In this document: piece by piece, positions 1-8,247 of the stretch
Layout of the letters: the number at the start of each line of letters is the position of its first letter
How positions within the stretch are numbered: the stretch's first letter is position 1
Assembly (NCBI RefSeq): GCF_001426505.1
Contig: NZ_LMEV01000019.1
Span: forward strand, 92,639 to 156,638
Direction of reading: 5' to 3'
Length of the DNA stretch: 64,000 bases
From: Variovorax sp. Root473
GTDB taxonomy: Bacteria > Pseudomonadota > Gammaproteobacteria > Burkholderiales > Burkholderiaceae_C
Translations under genes and position numbers: made by a program
Notes under the pieces: model-generated
Seen by the model: only the letters and a program-made list of their open reading frames with translations
What the model was told of the DNA's origin: nothing
The model's database searches: none

Positions 1-659
1 CGCGCATTGCCGAGGTCGCCATCTCCGAACAGCTCGGCGTGTCGCGCACGCCGGTGCGCAGCGCGCTCATGCGGCTGGAGCAGGAGGGCCTGCTCGAAGC
101 CCTGCCCAACGGCGGCTACGCGGTGCGCACCTTTTCCGAGCGCGACGTGGCCGATGCCATCGAGCTGCGCGGCACGCTCGAAGGCCTGGTGGCGCGGCTG
201 GCGGCCGAGCGCGGCGCGGCGCCCGTGGTGCTGCGCGAAGCGCGCGCCTGCCTCCTGCGCATCGACGAGCTGCTGCGCGAGCCCGCGCTCGACGACGCGG
301 CCTTCTCGCGCTACGTCACGCACAACGAGAAATTCCATGCGCTGCTGTGCGAGATGGCGGGCAGCCCCGTCATCGCGCAGCAGCTCGAACGCGTGGTCAA
401 CCTGCCGTTCGCCTCGCCCTCGGGCTTCGTCATCGTGCAGGCCAATTCGCCGGCCGCGCGCGACATGCTCGTGATTGCGCAGGACCAGCACCTGCAGGTG
501 CTCGACGCCATCGAATCCGGCGAGGGCTCGCGCGCCGAGGCACTGATGCGCGAGCACAGCCGCATTGCGCGGCGCAACCTGCGCGAGGCGTTGCACGGCA
601 CGCCGAGTGCCGAGCAGCGTCCGCTGCCGGGCGTGCAACTGATCCGCCGTCGCGGCTGA
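1..659 (+). CDS. GntR family transcriptional regulator, FCD domain (5' end outside the window)
   Basis: The reading frame is open from base 3 and ends with TGA at 657-659, leaving 218 visible residues. The first residues are the end of a winged helix-turn-helix (an SRTPVRSAL recognition helix followed by LEQEGLL), typical of the GntR/FadR family. The remaining ~160 residues are helical and fit an FCD effector-binding domain (DAIELRGTLEG, then spaced His residues such as THNEKFH). Such repressors usually bind a small carboxylate and control neighbouring catabolic genes. The VanB-like reductase begins 44 bases downstream on the same strand, so this regulator probably controls an aromatic or organic-acid locus extending to the left. 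The ligand cannot be told from sequence. The true start lies before base 1. Confidence 0.9.
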   Translation, partial: RIAEVAISEQLGVSRTPVRSALMRLEQEGLLEALPNGGYAVRTFSERDVADAIELRGTLEGLVARLAAERGAAPVVLREARACLLRIDELLREPALDDAAFSRYVTHNEKFHALLCEMAGSPVIAQQLERVVNLPFASPSGFVIVQANSPAARDMLVIAQDQHLQVLDAIESGEGSRAEALMREHSRIARRNLREALHGTPSAEQRPLPGVQLIRRRG

Positions 660-703
660 CCGACGACCTTCTTCTTTCCTTCTTTCCTGCTGGTGTTCCC
701 CCG

Positions 704-1693
704 ATGAAAAGCGATCTTCAATGGATGCAGGCGCAGGTGGTGGCGCTGCGCGACGTCACGCCCACCGTGCGCGAATTCACGCTGCGCCCCGACGCCGACT
801 TCGTCGCTGCGCACGAGCCCGGCGCCCATCTGCAGGTGCAGGTGATGACCGAGCAGGGCCGCATACAGACGCGCTCCTACTCGCTGGTGGGCGAGGGCGA
901 CGGCAGCTGCTGGCGCATCGCCGTCAAGCGGCTGGACGACGGCCGTGGCGGCTCGCGTGCGATGTGGCGCCTGGCCGTGGGCGACCGGCTCCAGGTGAGC
1001 GCGCCGCAGAACCACTTTCCGCTCGACCTCGCGGCGCCCGGCTACCTGCTGGTGGCCGGCGGCATCGGCATCACGCCGCTGGTGCTGATGGCGCAGCGCC
1101 TGGGCGCACTGGCGCAACGCCGTGGCGTGCCGGTGGCCATGCTGTACGGCGCGCGCCATGCAGGCGAGTTCGGCTACCTCGACACCTTGCGCGACGCATT
1201 GGGCGAAGCCGGCGTGCGGGCGCACGAAGGCGCCGCGCCCATCGACTTCGACGCCGCCATCGCCGCGCTGCCGCCCGGCGGCCAGCTCTACACCTGCGGC
1301 CCGGTGCCGATGCTCGAAGCCGTCAAGCGCGCGTGGGCCGCGGCCGGCCGGCCGCTCGCCGACCTGCGCTTCGAAACCTTCGGCAGCAGTGGGCGGCTCG
1401 CCACGCAGGCCTTCACCGTGCGCATTCCCCGCCACGACCTGTCGATCACCGTGCCGGCCGACTGCACCTTGCTCGACGCGCTCGATGCGGCCGGCGTGCA
1501 GACGCTGTCGGACTGCAAGCGCGGCGAGTGCGGCCTGTGCGCCATGGATGTGCTCGCGGTCGACGGCGAAGTCGATCACCGCGACGTGTTCCTCAGCCCG
1601 CACGAGAAGCAGGCGACCACGCGCATCTGCGCCTGCGTGTCACGCGCCGTGGGTACGCTCACGCTCGACTCCGCCTACCGTCCCGACTGCTGA
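704..1693 (+). CDS. PDR/VanB family oxidoreductase (flavin and plant-type [2Fe-2S] reductase)
   Basis: A 329-residue single-chain reductase that passes electrons from NAD(P)H through flavin and a [2Fe-2S] centre to a partner oxygenase. The N-terminal flavin domain carries RSYSL (residues 57-61). The nucleotide domain has GGIGITPL and a YTCGP motif near residue 210. A C-terminal plant-type ferredoxin domain has Cys271, Cys276, Cys279 and Cys309. The domain order and length match vanillate O-demethylase reductase (VanB) and phthalate dioxygenase reductase. No Rieske oxygenase subunit is in the window, so the partner must lie upstream or elsewhere. The ATG at 704 follows the regulator by 44 bases; a longer in-frame start at 347 would overlap the regulator and lacks family similarity. 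Confidence 0.92.
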   Translation: MKSDLQWMQAQVVALRDVTPTVREFTLRPDADFVAAHEPGAHLQVQVMTEQGRIQTRSYSLVGEGDGSCWRIAVKRLDDGRGGSRAMWRLAVGDRLQVSAPQNHFPLDLAAPGYLLVAGGIGITPLVLMAQRLGALAQRRGVPVAMLYGARHAGEFGYLDTLRDALGEAGVRAHEGAAPIDFDAAIAALPPGGQLYTCGPVPMLEAVKRAWAAAGRPLADLRFETFGSSGRLATQAFTVRIPRHDLSITVPADCTLLDALDAAGVQTLSDCKRGECGLCAMDVLAVDGEVDHRDVFLSPHEKQATTRICACVSRAVGTLTLDSAYRPDC

Positions 1694-1700
1694 AAACATC

Positions 1701-1742
1701 GGTTGCGCGATCATCGCGCAACCATTCGATTGATCGCGCAAC
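1701..1742. promoter_or_regulatory. Three-half-site operator: perfect palindrome plus a direct repeat
   Basis: An 11-1-11 perfect inverted repeat (GGTTGCGCGAT, C, ATCGCGCAACC) spans 1701-1723. The 10-mer ATCGCGCAAC recurs at 1733-1742, exactly 10 bases after the copy at 1713-1722. One palindrome plus a direct repeat 10 bp away is the arrangement known for PcaU/PobR-type IclR-family activators. The site lies just upstream of the ABC binding-protein gene and shows no T-run, so it is more likely an operator than a terminator. Which regulator uses it is not visible; no IclR gene is in the window. Confidence 0.65.
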
Positions 1743-1848
1743 AAAGTGCCGCGCTGCGCGGCGGGTAGGTGATTGCCTGCTGCGTCAGTTGTTGCGAATT
1801 GTTCAAAATATGCCCGGTTTCGCGTTCCGCCCCTCAAAGGAAAACTCC

Positions 1849-3036
1849 ATGCAAAGACGCCATCTCATCCAGACCGCCGGCCTTTCGGCGATTGCGCTTG
1901 CCACCGCGCTCACCCTGCCGCTGGCCAGCGCGCAGACCAGCAACACCTTCAAGATCGGCCTCATCCTGCCGATGACGGGGCAGCAAGCCTCCACCGGCCG
2001 GCAGATCGAAGCGGCAGCGCGTCTTTACATGGCCCAGAACGGCGACACCGTGGCCGGCAAGAAGATCGAGCTGATCGTCAAGGACGACGTGGCCACGCCC
2101 GACGTCACCAAGCGCCTCGCGCAGGAGCTCATCGTCAACGACAAGGTGAACGTGATCGCGGGCTTTGGCGTCACGCCGGCCGCGCTGGCCGCCGCGCCGC
2201 TGGCCACGCAGTCCAAGACGCCGCAGGTGGTGATGGCCGCGGCCACTTCGAGCATCACCGAGGCCTCGCCCTACATCGTGCGCAGCAGCTTCACGCTGCC
2301 ACAGGTGTCGGTGGTGATGGGCGACTGGGCGCCCAAGAACGGCGTGAAGACGGTCGTGACGCTCGTCGCCGACTACGGCCCGGGCAACGACGCCGAAAAA
2401 TTCTTCAGCGAGCGCTTCCAGCTGAATGGCGGCAAGGTGCTCGAAAAGTTGCGCGTGCCGCTGCGCAACCCCGACTTCGCGCCGTTCCTGCAGAAGGTGC
2501 GCGACGCCAAGCCCGACGCGCTGTTCGTCTTCGTGCCCTCGGGTGCGGGCGCGGCGGTGATGAAGCAGTTCCTGGAGCGCGGCATGGACAAGGCCGGCAT
2601 CAAGATGATCGCCACCGGCGACGTGACCGACGACGATCAGCTGAACGACATGGGCGACGGCGCGCTGGGCGTGGTCACCTCGCACCACTACTCGGCCGCG
2701 CACCCCTCGGCGCTGAACAAGAAGTTCGTCGAGGCCTTCCAGAAAGCCAACCCCAAGATGCGCCCCAACTTCATGGCCGTGGGCGGCTATGACGGCATGC
2801 GCGTGATCTACGAAGCCCTCAAGGCCACCAAGGGCCAGGGCGGCGGCGAAGCGCTGCTGGCGGCCATGAAGGGCCAGGTCTTCGAGAGCCCGCGCGGGCA
2901 GGTGCTGATCGATGCGCAGACGCGCGACATCGTGCAGGACGTGTACCTGCGCAAGGTTGAAAAGAAGGATGGGCAGCTCTACAACGTCGAGTTCGACGTG
3001 CTCAAGGGCGTGAAGGACCCGGGCAAGGCGAAGTAA
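1849..3036 (+). CDS. ABC transporter substrate-binding protein, branched-chain amino acid type (Peripla_BP_6)
   Basis: A 395-residue periplasmic binding protein. The signal peptide is residues 1-24 (MQRRHLIQTAGL..., cleavage after ASA before QTSN). The mature part opens with FKIGLILPMTGQQAS, the usual first strand of Leu/Ile/Val-type receptors, and continues as a type I periplasmic fold with DDVATPD and a VVTLVADYGPGN segment. In soil Burkholderiales such receptors often bind aromatic or short organic acids rather than amino acids. It is the first gene of the five-gene importer to 6505 and has its own upstream operator-like repeat at 1701-1742. The start at 1849 has AAAGGA about 6 bases before it; the frame stays open much further upstream, but only this start gives a signal peptide. 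Confidence 0.93.
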   Translation: MQRRHLIQTAGLSAIALATALTLPLASAQTSNTFKIGLILPMTGQQASTGRQIEAAARLYMAQNGDTVAGKKIELIVKDDVATPDVTKRLAQELIVNDKVNVIAGFGVTPAALAAAPLATQSKTPQVVMAAATSSITEASPYIVRSSFTLPQVSVVMGDWAPKNGVKTVVTLVADYGPGNDAEKFFSERFQLNGGKVLEKLRVPLRNPDFAPFLQKVRDAKPDALFVFVPSGAGAAVMKQFLERGMDKAGIKMIATGDVTDDDQLNDMGDGALGVVTSHHYSAAHPSALNKKFVEAFQKANPKMRPNFMAVGGYDGMRVIYEALKATKGQGGGEALLAAMKGQVFESPRGQVLIDAQTRDIVQDVYLRKVEKKDGQLYNVEFDVLKGVKDPGKAK

Positions 3037-3082
3037 TCAAACCCGCCCCCAGGCTGCGCGCACTCCGTGTCGCGCGCGCCTT

Positions 3083-3130
3083 CCCCCTGCCGGGGGCGAC
3101 TCCCGAGGCCCGGCAAAGCCGGTTCCTCGG
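3083..3130 (+). repeat. Two hairpins between the binding-protein and permease genes
   Basis: In the 141-base gap between the binding protein and LivH there is a short hairpin of Cs and Gs (3083-3096) followed by a longer one with CCGAGG (3104-3109) pairing with CCTCGG (3125-3130) around CGGC-AAA-GCCG. There is no T-run, so it is unlikely to be a full terminator. Such intra-operon hairpins commonly stabilise the upstream message and lower expression of the membrane components. The block also looks like a dispersed Comamonadaceae intergenic element, but I see only one copy here. Confidence 0.45.
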
Positions 3131-3177
3131 TGTTCCCCGAAGAAACCGCAGTGCGCGCAAGCTGTTGAATCGCTGAC

Positions 3178-4050
3178 ATGTTGACCATTCTTTTCGACGG
3201 CATCGCCTACGGCATGCTGCTCTTCGTCCTTGCCGTGGGGCTGGCCGTGACGCTCGGGCTGATGAACTTCATCAACCTCGCGCACGGTGCCTTTGCCATG
3301 GCGGGTGGCTACCTCACCGTGTTCGCGATGCAGAAGTTCGGCGTGCCGTTCCTGGCCTGCCTGCCGCTCGCGTTCATCGTCGTCGCACTCGCCGGCGCGC
3401 TGCTGGAGCGCACGCTCTACCGGCCGATGTACGGCAAGCCGCACCTGGACCAGGTGCTCTTTTCCATCGGCCTGGCGTTCATGGCCGTCGCGGCCGTCGA
3501 CTACTTCGTCGGCTCGTCGCAGCAGAACCTGCAGCTGCCCGAGTGGCTGCGCGGGCGCAGCGAATTCGGCGACGGCGCGTTCCTGTTGGGCATGGGCCAC
3601 TACCGCATCTTCATCATCGCCGTGTGCGCCGTGCTCACGGTGGTGTTGCAGCTCATCCTCTCGAAGACGCGCTTCGGCAGCCGCCTGCGCGCCGCCGTCG
3701 ACGACCCGCGCGTGGCCGCCGGCCTGGGCATCAACGTCAACATCGTGTTCCTGCTGACCTTTGCCGTGGGCTCGGGGCTCGCGGGGCTGGGCGGCGCGCT
3801 GGGTGCGGAAATCCTCGGGCTCGATCCGACCTTCCCGCTCAAGTACATGATCTATTTCCTCATCGTGGTCTCGGTCGGCGGCACCTCGTCGATCACCGGG
3901 CCGCTCGCCGCCGCGCTGCTGCTCGGCATTGCCGACGTGGCCGGCAAGTACTTCATTCCGAAGATGGGCGCGTTCACCGTCTACCTGCTCATGATCCTGA
4001 TCCTCATGTGGCGGCCGCAAGGGCTCTTCACCCGCAAGGGAGGCCGTTGA
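3178..4050 (+). CDS. livH: Branched-chain amino acid ABC transporter permease, LivH family
   Basis: A 290-residue inner-membrane permease with about eight hydrophobic segments. It begins at once in a membrane helix (MLTILFDGIAYGMLLF) and carries the family signature GLMNFINLAHGAFAMAGGY near residue 22, ERTLYRPM near residue 78 and the GSGLAGLGGALGAEILGLDP loop. The other importer subunits follow directly, with one base to livM. Together with LivM it forms the channel for the substrate delivered by the binding protein at 1849-3036. Confidence 0.95.
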   Translation: MLTILFDGIAYGMLLFVLAVGLAVTLGLMNFINLAHGAFAMAGGYLTVFAMQKFGVPFLACLPLAFIVVALAGALLERTLYRPMYGKPHLDQVLFSIGLAFMAVAAVDYFVGSSQQNLQLPEWLRGRSEFGDGAFLLGMGHYRIFIIAVCAVLTVVLQLILSKTRFGSRLRAAVDDPRVAAGLGINVNIVFLLTFAVGSGLAGLGGALGAEILGLDPTFPLKYMIYFLIVVSVGGTSSITGPLAAALLLGIADVAGKYFIPKMGAFTVYLLMILILMWRPQGLFTRKGGR

Positions 4051-4051
4051 A

Positions 4052-5047
4052 ATGAGCGCACCTGCCCATGAATCGGCCCTGCTGCGCACCGCGCGCTGGC
4101 GGCCCTGGGAGTTCGTGATCTGGGCGGTGGCCTTCGCGCTGCCGCTGCTCGTGCCCTCGCATTCGCTGCTGGTCAACGAGATCGCCATCGTCGCGCTGTT
4201 CGCGATGTCGCTCGACCTGATCCTCGGCTACACCGGCATCGTGTCGCTCGGCCATGCCGCCTTCTTCGGCTTCGGTGCGTATGCCGCCGCGCTGTTCGCC
4301 AAGCTCGTCATGCCCGACCCGACCGTCGGCCTCGTGTTCGCCACCGTGCTGTCGGCCTTGCTCGGCCTCGTGGCCAGCGTGACGATCCTGCGCGGCAGCG
4401 ACCTCACGCGGCTCATGGTCACGCTGGGCACCGCGCTGCTGCTGCTGGAACTGGCCAACAAGCTCGACTGGCTCACGGGCGGCGCCGATGGCCTGCAGGG
4501 CGTGGTGATGGGGCCCGTGCTCGGCCTGTTCGAGTTCGACCTGTATGGCCGCACGGCTGCCTGGTACTCGCTGGCCGTGATGCTCGTGCTGTTCCTCGTG
4601 ATGCGCCGCATCGTGCATTCGCCCTTCGGTGCCACGCTCAAGGCCATCCGCGACAACCGGCTGCGCGCCATGGCCATCGGTATCCCGGTGGTGTCGCGGC
4701 TCGCCGTGGTCTACACCGTGGCCGCCGGCATCGCGGGTGCGGCGGGTGCACTGCTGGCACAGACCACCGGCTTTGCTTCGCTCGACGTGCTGGCTTTCGA
4801 CCGCTCGGCCGACGTGCTGCTGATGCTGGTCATCGGCGGCGTGGGCTGGCTGTATGGCGGCGTCACCGGCGCCATCGTCTTCAAGCTGCTGCAGAACTGG
4901 CTGTCGTCGGTCACGCCGCAGTACTGGATGTTCTGGATCGGCCTGATCCTTGTGCTGCTGGTGCTCGTGGGACGCGATCGGCTGCTCAAGCCATGGACGT
5001 GGTTCGGCGCTGGCAGGAAGAAGGGCGATAAGGGGGGCGTGGCATGA
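4052..5047 (+). CDS. livM: Branched-chain amino acid ABC transporter permease, LivM family
   Basis: A 331-residue inner-membrane permease with about nine membrane segments. It has the LivM signature LDLILGYTGIVSLGHAAFFGFGAYAAA around residues 50-76 and the conserved FGATLKAIRDNRLRAMAIGI region that contacts the ATPase. It starts one base after livH and its last codons overlap livG by four bases (ATGA), so the subunits are translationally coupled. It pairs with LivH as a heterodimeric channel. Confidence 0.95.
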   Translation: MSAPAHESALLRTARWRPWEFVIWAVAFALPLLVPSHSLLVNEIAIVALFAMSLDLILGYTGIVSLGHAAFFGFGAYAAALFAKLVMPDPTVGLVFATVLSALLGLVASVTILRGSDLTRLMVTLGTALLLLELANKLDWLTGGADGLQGVVMGPVLGLFEFDLYGRTAAWYSLAVMLVLFLVMRRIVHSPFGATLKAIRDNRLRAMAIGIPVVSRLAVVYTVAAGIAGAAGALLAQTTGFASLDVLAFDRSADVLLMLVIGGVGWLYGGVTGAIVFKLLQNWLSSVTPQYWMFWIGLILVLLVLVGRDRLLKPWTWFGAGRKKGDKGGVA

Positions 5048-5805
5048 CCGACACCGTGCTCTCGACCCAGGGTCTGGTGATGCGCTTCGGCGGCATCACG
5101 GCCACGAACAACGTCACGATGGAACTGAAGCGTGGCGCGCGCCACGCGCTCATCGGGCCGAACGGCGCCGGCAAGACCACGCTGATCAACCTGCTGACCG
5201 GTGTGCTCACGCCCACCGAAGGGCGCATCTCGCTGCTCGGCGAAGACATCACCATGCTCGCGCCGCACAAGCGCGTGGCGCGCGGGCTGGTGCGCACCTT
5301 CCAGATCAACCAGCTCTTCGATTCGATGACGCCGCTGGAAACCCTGGCGCTCGTGGTGTCGCAGCAGAAAGGCATCGCCGCGCAATGGTGGCGTCCGCTG
5401 GGCGCGGACAAGCGCATCGCCGAGCGGGCCGGACAACTGCTGGAGCAGTTCCATCTTGCCGACGTCGCGCAACAGCAGACGAAGTTGATGGCCTACGGCA
5501 AGCGCCGCCTGTTGGAGATCGCCATTGCGCTGGCCTGCGAGCCGCGCGTGCTGCTGCTCGACGAGCCGGTGGCCGGCGTGCCCGCGGGCGAGCGCGAAGA
5601 ACTGCTGCAGACGGTGGCTGCGCTGCCGTCCGACGTGTCGGTGCTGCTCATCGAGCACGACATGGACCTGGTGTTCAGCTTCGCCGACCGCATGACGGTG
5701 CTGGTCAACGGCGCGCTGCTGACCGAGGGCGACCCGGAAACGATCGCGAACGACCCGAAGGTCAAAGAGGTCTACCTGGGCCACGGAGAACATGCCCATG
5801 TCTGA
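5044..5805 (+). CDS. livG: ABC transporter ATP-binding protein, LivG family
   Basis: A 253-residue cytoplasmic ATPase subunit. The Walker A motif is GPNGAGKTT (around residue 39) and Walker B is VLLLDEPVAGV (around residue 171). The usual LSGGQ signature is replaced by MAYGKRRLLEIA, which is normal for the LivG group. The long region between Walker A and the signature (RTFQINQLFDSMTPLE) is also LivG-like. The start overlaps livM by four bases and the end overlaps livF by 14. It powers import together with LivF. Confidence 0.95.
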   Translation: MTDTVLSTQGLVMRFGGITATNNVTMELKRGARHALIGPNGAGKTTLINLLTGVLTPTEGRISLLGEDITMLAPHKRVARGLVRTFQINQLFDSMTPLETLALVVSQQKGIAAQWWRPLGADKRIAERAGQLLEQFHLADVAQQQTKLMAYGKRRLLEIAIALACEPRVLLLDEPVAGVPAGEREELLQTVAALPSDVSVLLIEHDMDLVFSFADRMTVLVNGALLTEGDPETIANDPKVKEVYLGHGEHAHV

Positions 5806-6505
5806 ACTGCTGCGCATCGAGAATCTGAGCGCCGGCTACGGCGAGGCCGTGGTGCTGCACGACGTGGCCTTCTCGCTCGGCGAGGGCCAGACGCTTGCGC
5901 TGCTGGGCCGCAACGGCACGGGCAAGACCACGCTCATCAACACGCTGGCCGGCGCCACGCGCCAGCACGGCGGCACCATCGCGCTCGGCGGGCAGTTGGC
6001 GCTGCACAAGCTGCAGCCGCACCAGCGCGCCGCGGCGGGGATCGGCTGGGTGCCGCAGGAGCGCAACATCTTCAAGTCGCTCACCGTGCACGAGAACCTC
6101 ACGGCGGTGGAGCGGCCCGGCAAGTGGAACCCACAGCGCGTGTACGAGATGTTCCCGCGTCTGGCGGAGCGCAAGACCAACCTGGGCACGCAACTCTCGG
6201 GCGGTGAACAACAGATGCTGGCAGTTGGCCGCGCGCTGGTGCTCAACCCCAAGCTGCTGCTGCTCGACGAGCCACTCGAAGGCCTCGCGCCGATCATCGT
6301 GGAAGAGCTGCTGCGTGCGATTCGCCGCATCACGCAGGACGAGGGGCTGGCCGCGATCATCGTGGAGCAGCACCCGCAGGCGATCCTCGCGATTTCCGAC
6401 CACGCCGTGGTGCTCGACCACGGGACCATCGTGCATGCCGACACGGCGGCGGCGCTGCGTGCGCAGCCCGAGGTGCTCGACCGGTTGCTGGGCGTGGCGC
6501 GCTGA
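5792..6505 (+). CDS. livF: ABC transporter ATP-binding protein, LivF family
   Basis: A 237-residue ATPase subunit with Walker A GRNGTGKTT (around residue 37), signature LSGGEQQMLAVGRAL (around residue 133) and Walker B LLLLDEPLEGLAP. These are the hallmarks of LivF. It is the last gene of the importer operon and overlaps livG by 14 bases. Two ATG codons, 5792 and 5798, are possible starts; the second gives the more usual MSELL opening. The convergent DsbA-like gene ends only 10 bases further on. Confidence 0.94.
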   Translation: MPMSELLRIENLSAGYGEAVVLHDVAFSLGEGQTLALLGRNGTGKTTLINTLAGATRQHGGTIALGGQLALHKLQPHQRAAAGIGWVPQERNIFKSLTVHENLTAVERPGKWNPQRVYEMFPRLAERKTNLGTQLSGGEQQMLAVGRALVLNPKLLLLDEPLEGLAPIIVEELLRAIRRITQDEGLAAIIVEQHPQAILAISDHAVVLDHGTIVHADTAAALRAQPEVLDRLLGVAR

Positions 6506-6515
6506 ATTTCTTGGG

Positions 6516-7241
6516 CTAGATCGCGCAGCCGTCGGGGCCGCAGGCTTCAGGCGCAGCTGCCGCAGGCTTCGGCGCGACGAAGGTCGCAAGCTGCGCCTTC
6601 CATGCGTCCACACGCCCCAGCCACGGCCCGATGTCGATGCGGCCCGTGCTGCCATCGGCCTGCGCCAGCACGAAGGTCGGGAAGCCCTGGCCGCCCGCGC
6701 GCTGCAGCAGGTCGCGGCTCGCGGCGATGTGGCGTGCGGTGGCCTCGCCCGTGTGCTGCGCGAAGGCCGCAGCGAAGGCTTCGGCATCGAAGCCGAGTTC
6801 GACCGCCAGTTCGGCGAGCACGCCGGCCTCCGCAATGCGCCGACCCTCGACATAGTGGGCCTGCTGCACGCGGTGCGCCATGTCCAGCCCGCCGCCTGCA
6901 CGCAGCGATTCGGCGGCGAGGATGGCGGTGATCGGCGGTTCGGAATCCATCACCGCGCCGCTGTCGCGCAGCAGGCCTTCGAAGTAGGCCTCACCGAAGG
7001 GCTGGCCGGTGAGTTCGGCGATGCGCCTGTCGTGCGGGATCACGTAGTCGCGCCACTGCGGCGTGATGGGGCGGCGGTTGGCACCGGTCATCATGCCGCC
7101 GGCGTGAAGCTCGACGCGCAGGCCCGGCACGGTGCGCGCGGCCTCGACCAACGGCGCGGCGGCGTAGCACCAGCCGCACAGCGGATCGAAGATGCAGTGC
7201 AGCGTGGCGGTGTCGCCGTTGTTGTTGGTTACTGCGGCCAC
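6516..7241 (-). CDS. DsbA family protein (FrnE-like thiol oxidoreductase)
   Basis: A 241-residue thioredoxin-fold protein with a CGWC redox pair close to the N-terminus (FDPLCGWCYAAAPLVEAA), the helical insert of DsbA/FrnE proteins, and a cis-proline segment GQGFPTFVL near residue 176. There is no signal peptide, so it is probably cytoplasmic, unlike classical DsbA. The C-terminus has a short tail with two extra cysteines (ACGPDGCAI). The start is a GTG at 7241 that overlaps the end of the upstream MBL gene by 13 bases, with GGGAG seven bases before it. The overlap points to co-translation with the MBL-fold protein. Confidence 0.85.
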   Translation of the reverse strand: MAAVTNNNGDTATLHCIFDPLCGWCYAAAPLVEAARTVPGLRVELHAGGMMTGANRRPITPQWRDYVIPHDRRIAELTGQPFGEAYFEGLLRDSGAVMDSEPPITAILAAESLRAGGGLDMAHRVQQAHYVEGRRIAEAGVLAELAVELGFDAEAFAAAFAQHTGEATARHIAASRDLLQRAGGQGFPTFVLAQADGSTGRIDIGPWLGRVDAWKAQLATFVAPKPAAAAPEACGPDGCAI

Positions 7242-8128
7242 TTCATTTCTCCCTTGATGACCTTGGCGCCGAGTTCGAGCGACGAGGCGTCTTCGAGCTT
7301 CGGGTAGCGCCGCTTCATGGCGGCGATCAGCGCGGCCGAGTCCTTCGCCTTGGCGGCCTCGGTCTCGAAGGCCTTGAGGTAGTCGCGCGTGAACTTCACC
7401 GAGGCCACGGTGGAGGGCGCCGAGCCATCGGCGTTCGGCAGGCAATGGCCGGGCACCACGGTCTTGGGGTGCAGCGCGGTGATGCGGTCGAGGGTCTTGA
7501 GCCAGTCGCGGCGCGACTGCACCGTTTGCGTGTCGGCCACCCAGACGTGGATGTTGGCCGACACCGGAATGCCGCCGACCACCGCCTTCAGCGAGGGAAT
7601 CCACGCGAAGGTGCGCGCGGGCGTGGGGCTGTCGAGGCCGACGACCTGGATCTTGCGGCCTTCGAGCGTGAGGCTGTCGCCGGCCAGCGGCTCGGGCACG
7701 ACCAGCGCCTGCGGTGCGTTGTCCTTGAGGATCGGGCCCCAGTGCGCGAGCTTGCCGTCCTTGGAGGCCTGGATGGCGGCGACGGTCTGCGGCGTCGCGA
7801 CGATCTTCGCGTCGGGGAAGGCGGCGCGGATCACGTCCAGGCCGAAGTAGTAGTCGGGGTCGCTGTGGCTGATGTAGACCGTGGTCAGCTTCTTGCCGCT
7901 GTCCTTGATCTTCTGCACCAGCGCCTGGGCGTCGTTGCGCTGGAACTGGGCATCGACCAGCACGGCGTCGGTGGCGCCGGCGAGCAGCACCGACGACACG
8001 GGGAACATCGACTTCGTGCCGGGGTTGTAGACGTCGATCTTGAGCGGCTGCACGGCCTGCGCGGCGAGCGGTGCGAGGGCGAATGCGGCGGACAGGGCGG
8101 CAGCGGCAACGAGGGTTCTGCGGAACAT
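7229..8128 (-). CDS. Secreted MBL-fold metallo-hydrolase-like protein with altered metal motif
   Basis: A 299-residue protein with a Sec signal peptide (residues 1-25, MFRRTLVAAAAL... to AAQA). The fold is metallo-beta-lactamase: strand VLLAGATDAVLVDAQF, then the active-site loop, then VVPGH (His228). The canonical HxHxDH loop reads His88-Ser-Asp90-Pro-Asp92-Tyr93, so the second and last histidines are Asp and Tyr. This changes both metal sites, so the usual binuclear zinc chemistry is doubtful. It overlaps the DsbA-like gene by 13 bases as the first gene of the pair. Substrate unknown; export to the periplasm is likely. Confidence 0.85.
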   Translation of the reverse strand: MFRRTLVAAAALSAAFALAPLAAQAVQPLKIDVYNPGTKSMFPVSSVLLAGATDAVLVDAQFQRNDAQALVQKIKDSGKKLTTVYISHSDPDYYFGLDVIRAAFPDAKIVATPQTVAAIQASKDGKLAHWGPILKDNAPQALVVPEPLAGDSLTLEGRKIQVVGLDSPTPARTFAWIPSLKAVVGGIPVSANIHVWVADTQTVQSRRDWLKTLDRITALHPKTVVPGHCLPNADGSAPSTVASVKFTRDYLKAFETEAAKAKDSAALIAAMKRRYPKLEDASSLELGAKVIKGEMKWPQ

Positions 8129-8247
8129 GGCAGTGGCTTTCGGTCGATTGATGGAGGGTGACAGCGCAAACAGGCCGGATGTTAGGTTGCGGGAAACGAA
8201 ACAAAAACCATCGCCAAGACAATGGATCGTTTCGGTTATCGGACGAA

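Noticed and set aside
1701..1723. Palindrome as a terminator of the VanB-like gene
   Set aside because: No T-run follows in either direction and a third direct half-site is present, which favours an operator.
721..1848. Upstream extension of the ABC binding-protein frame from 721
   Set aside because: Overlaps the VanB-like gene and is Arg-rich; the signal peptide places the start at 1849.
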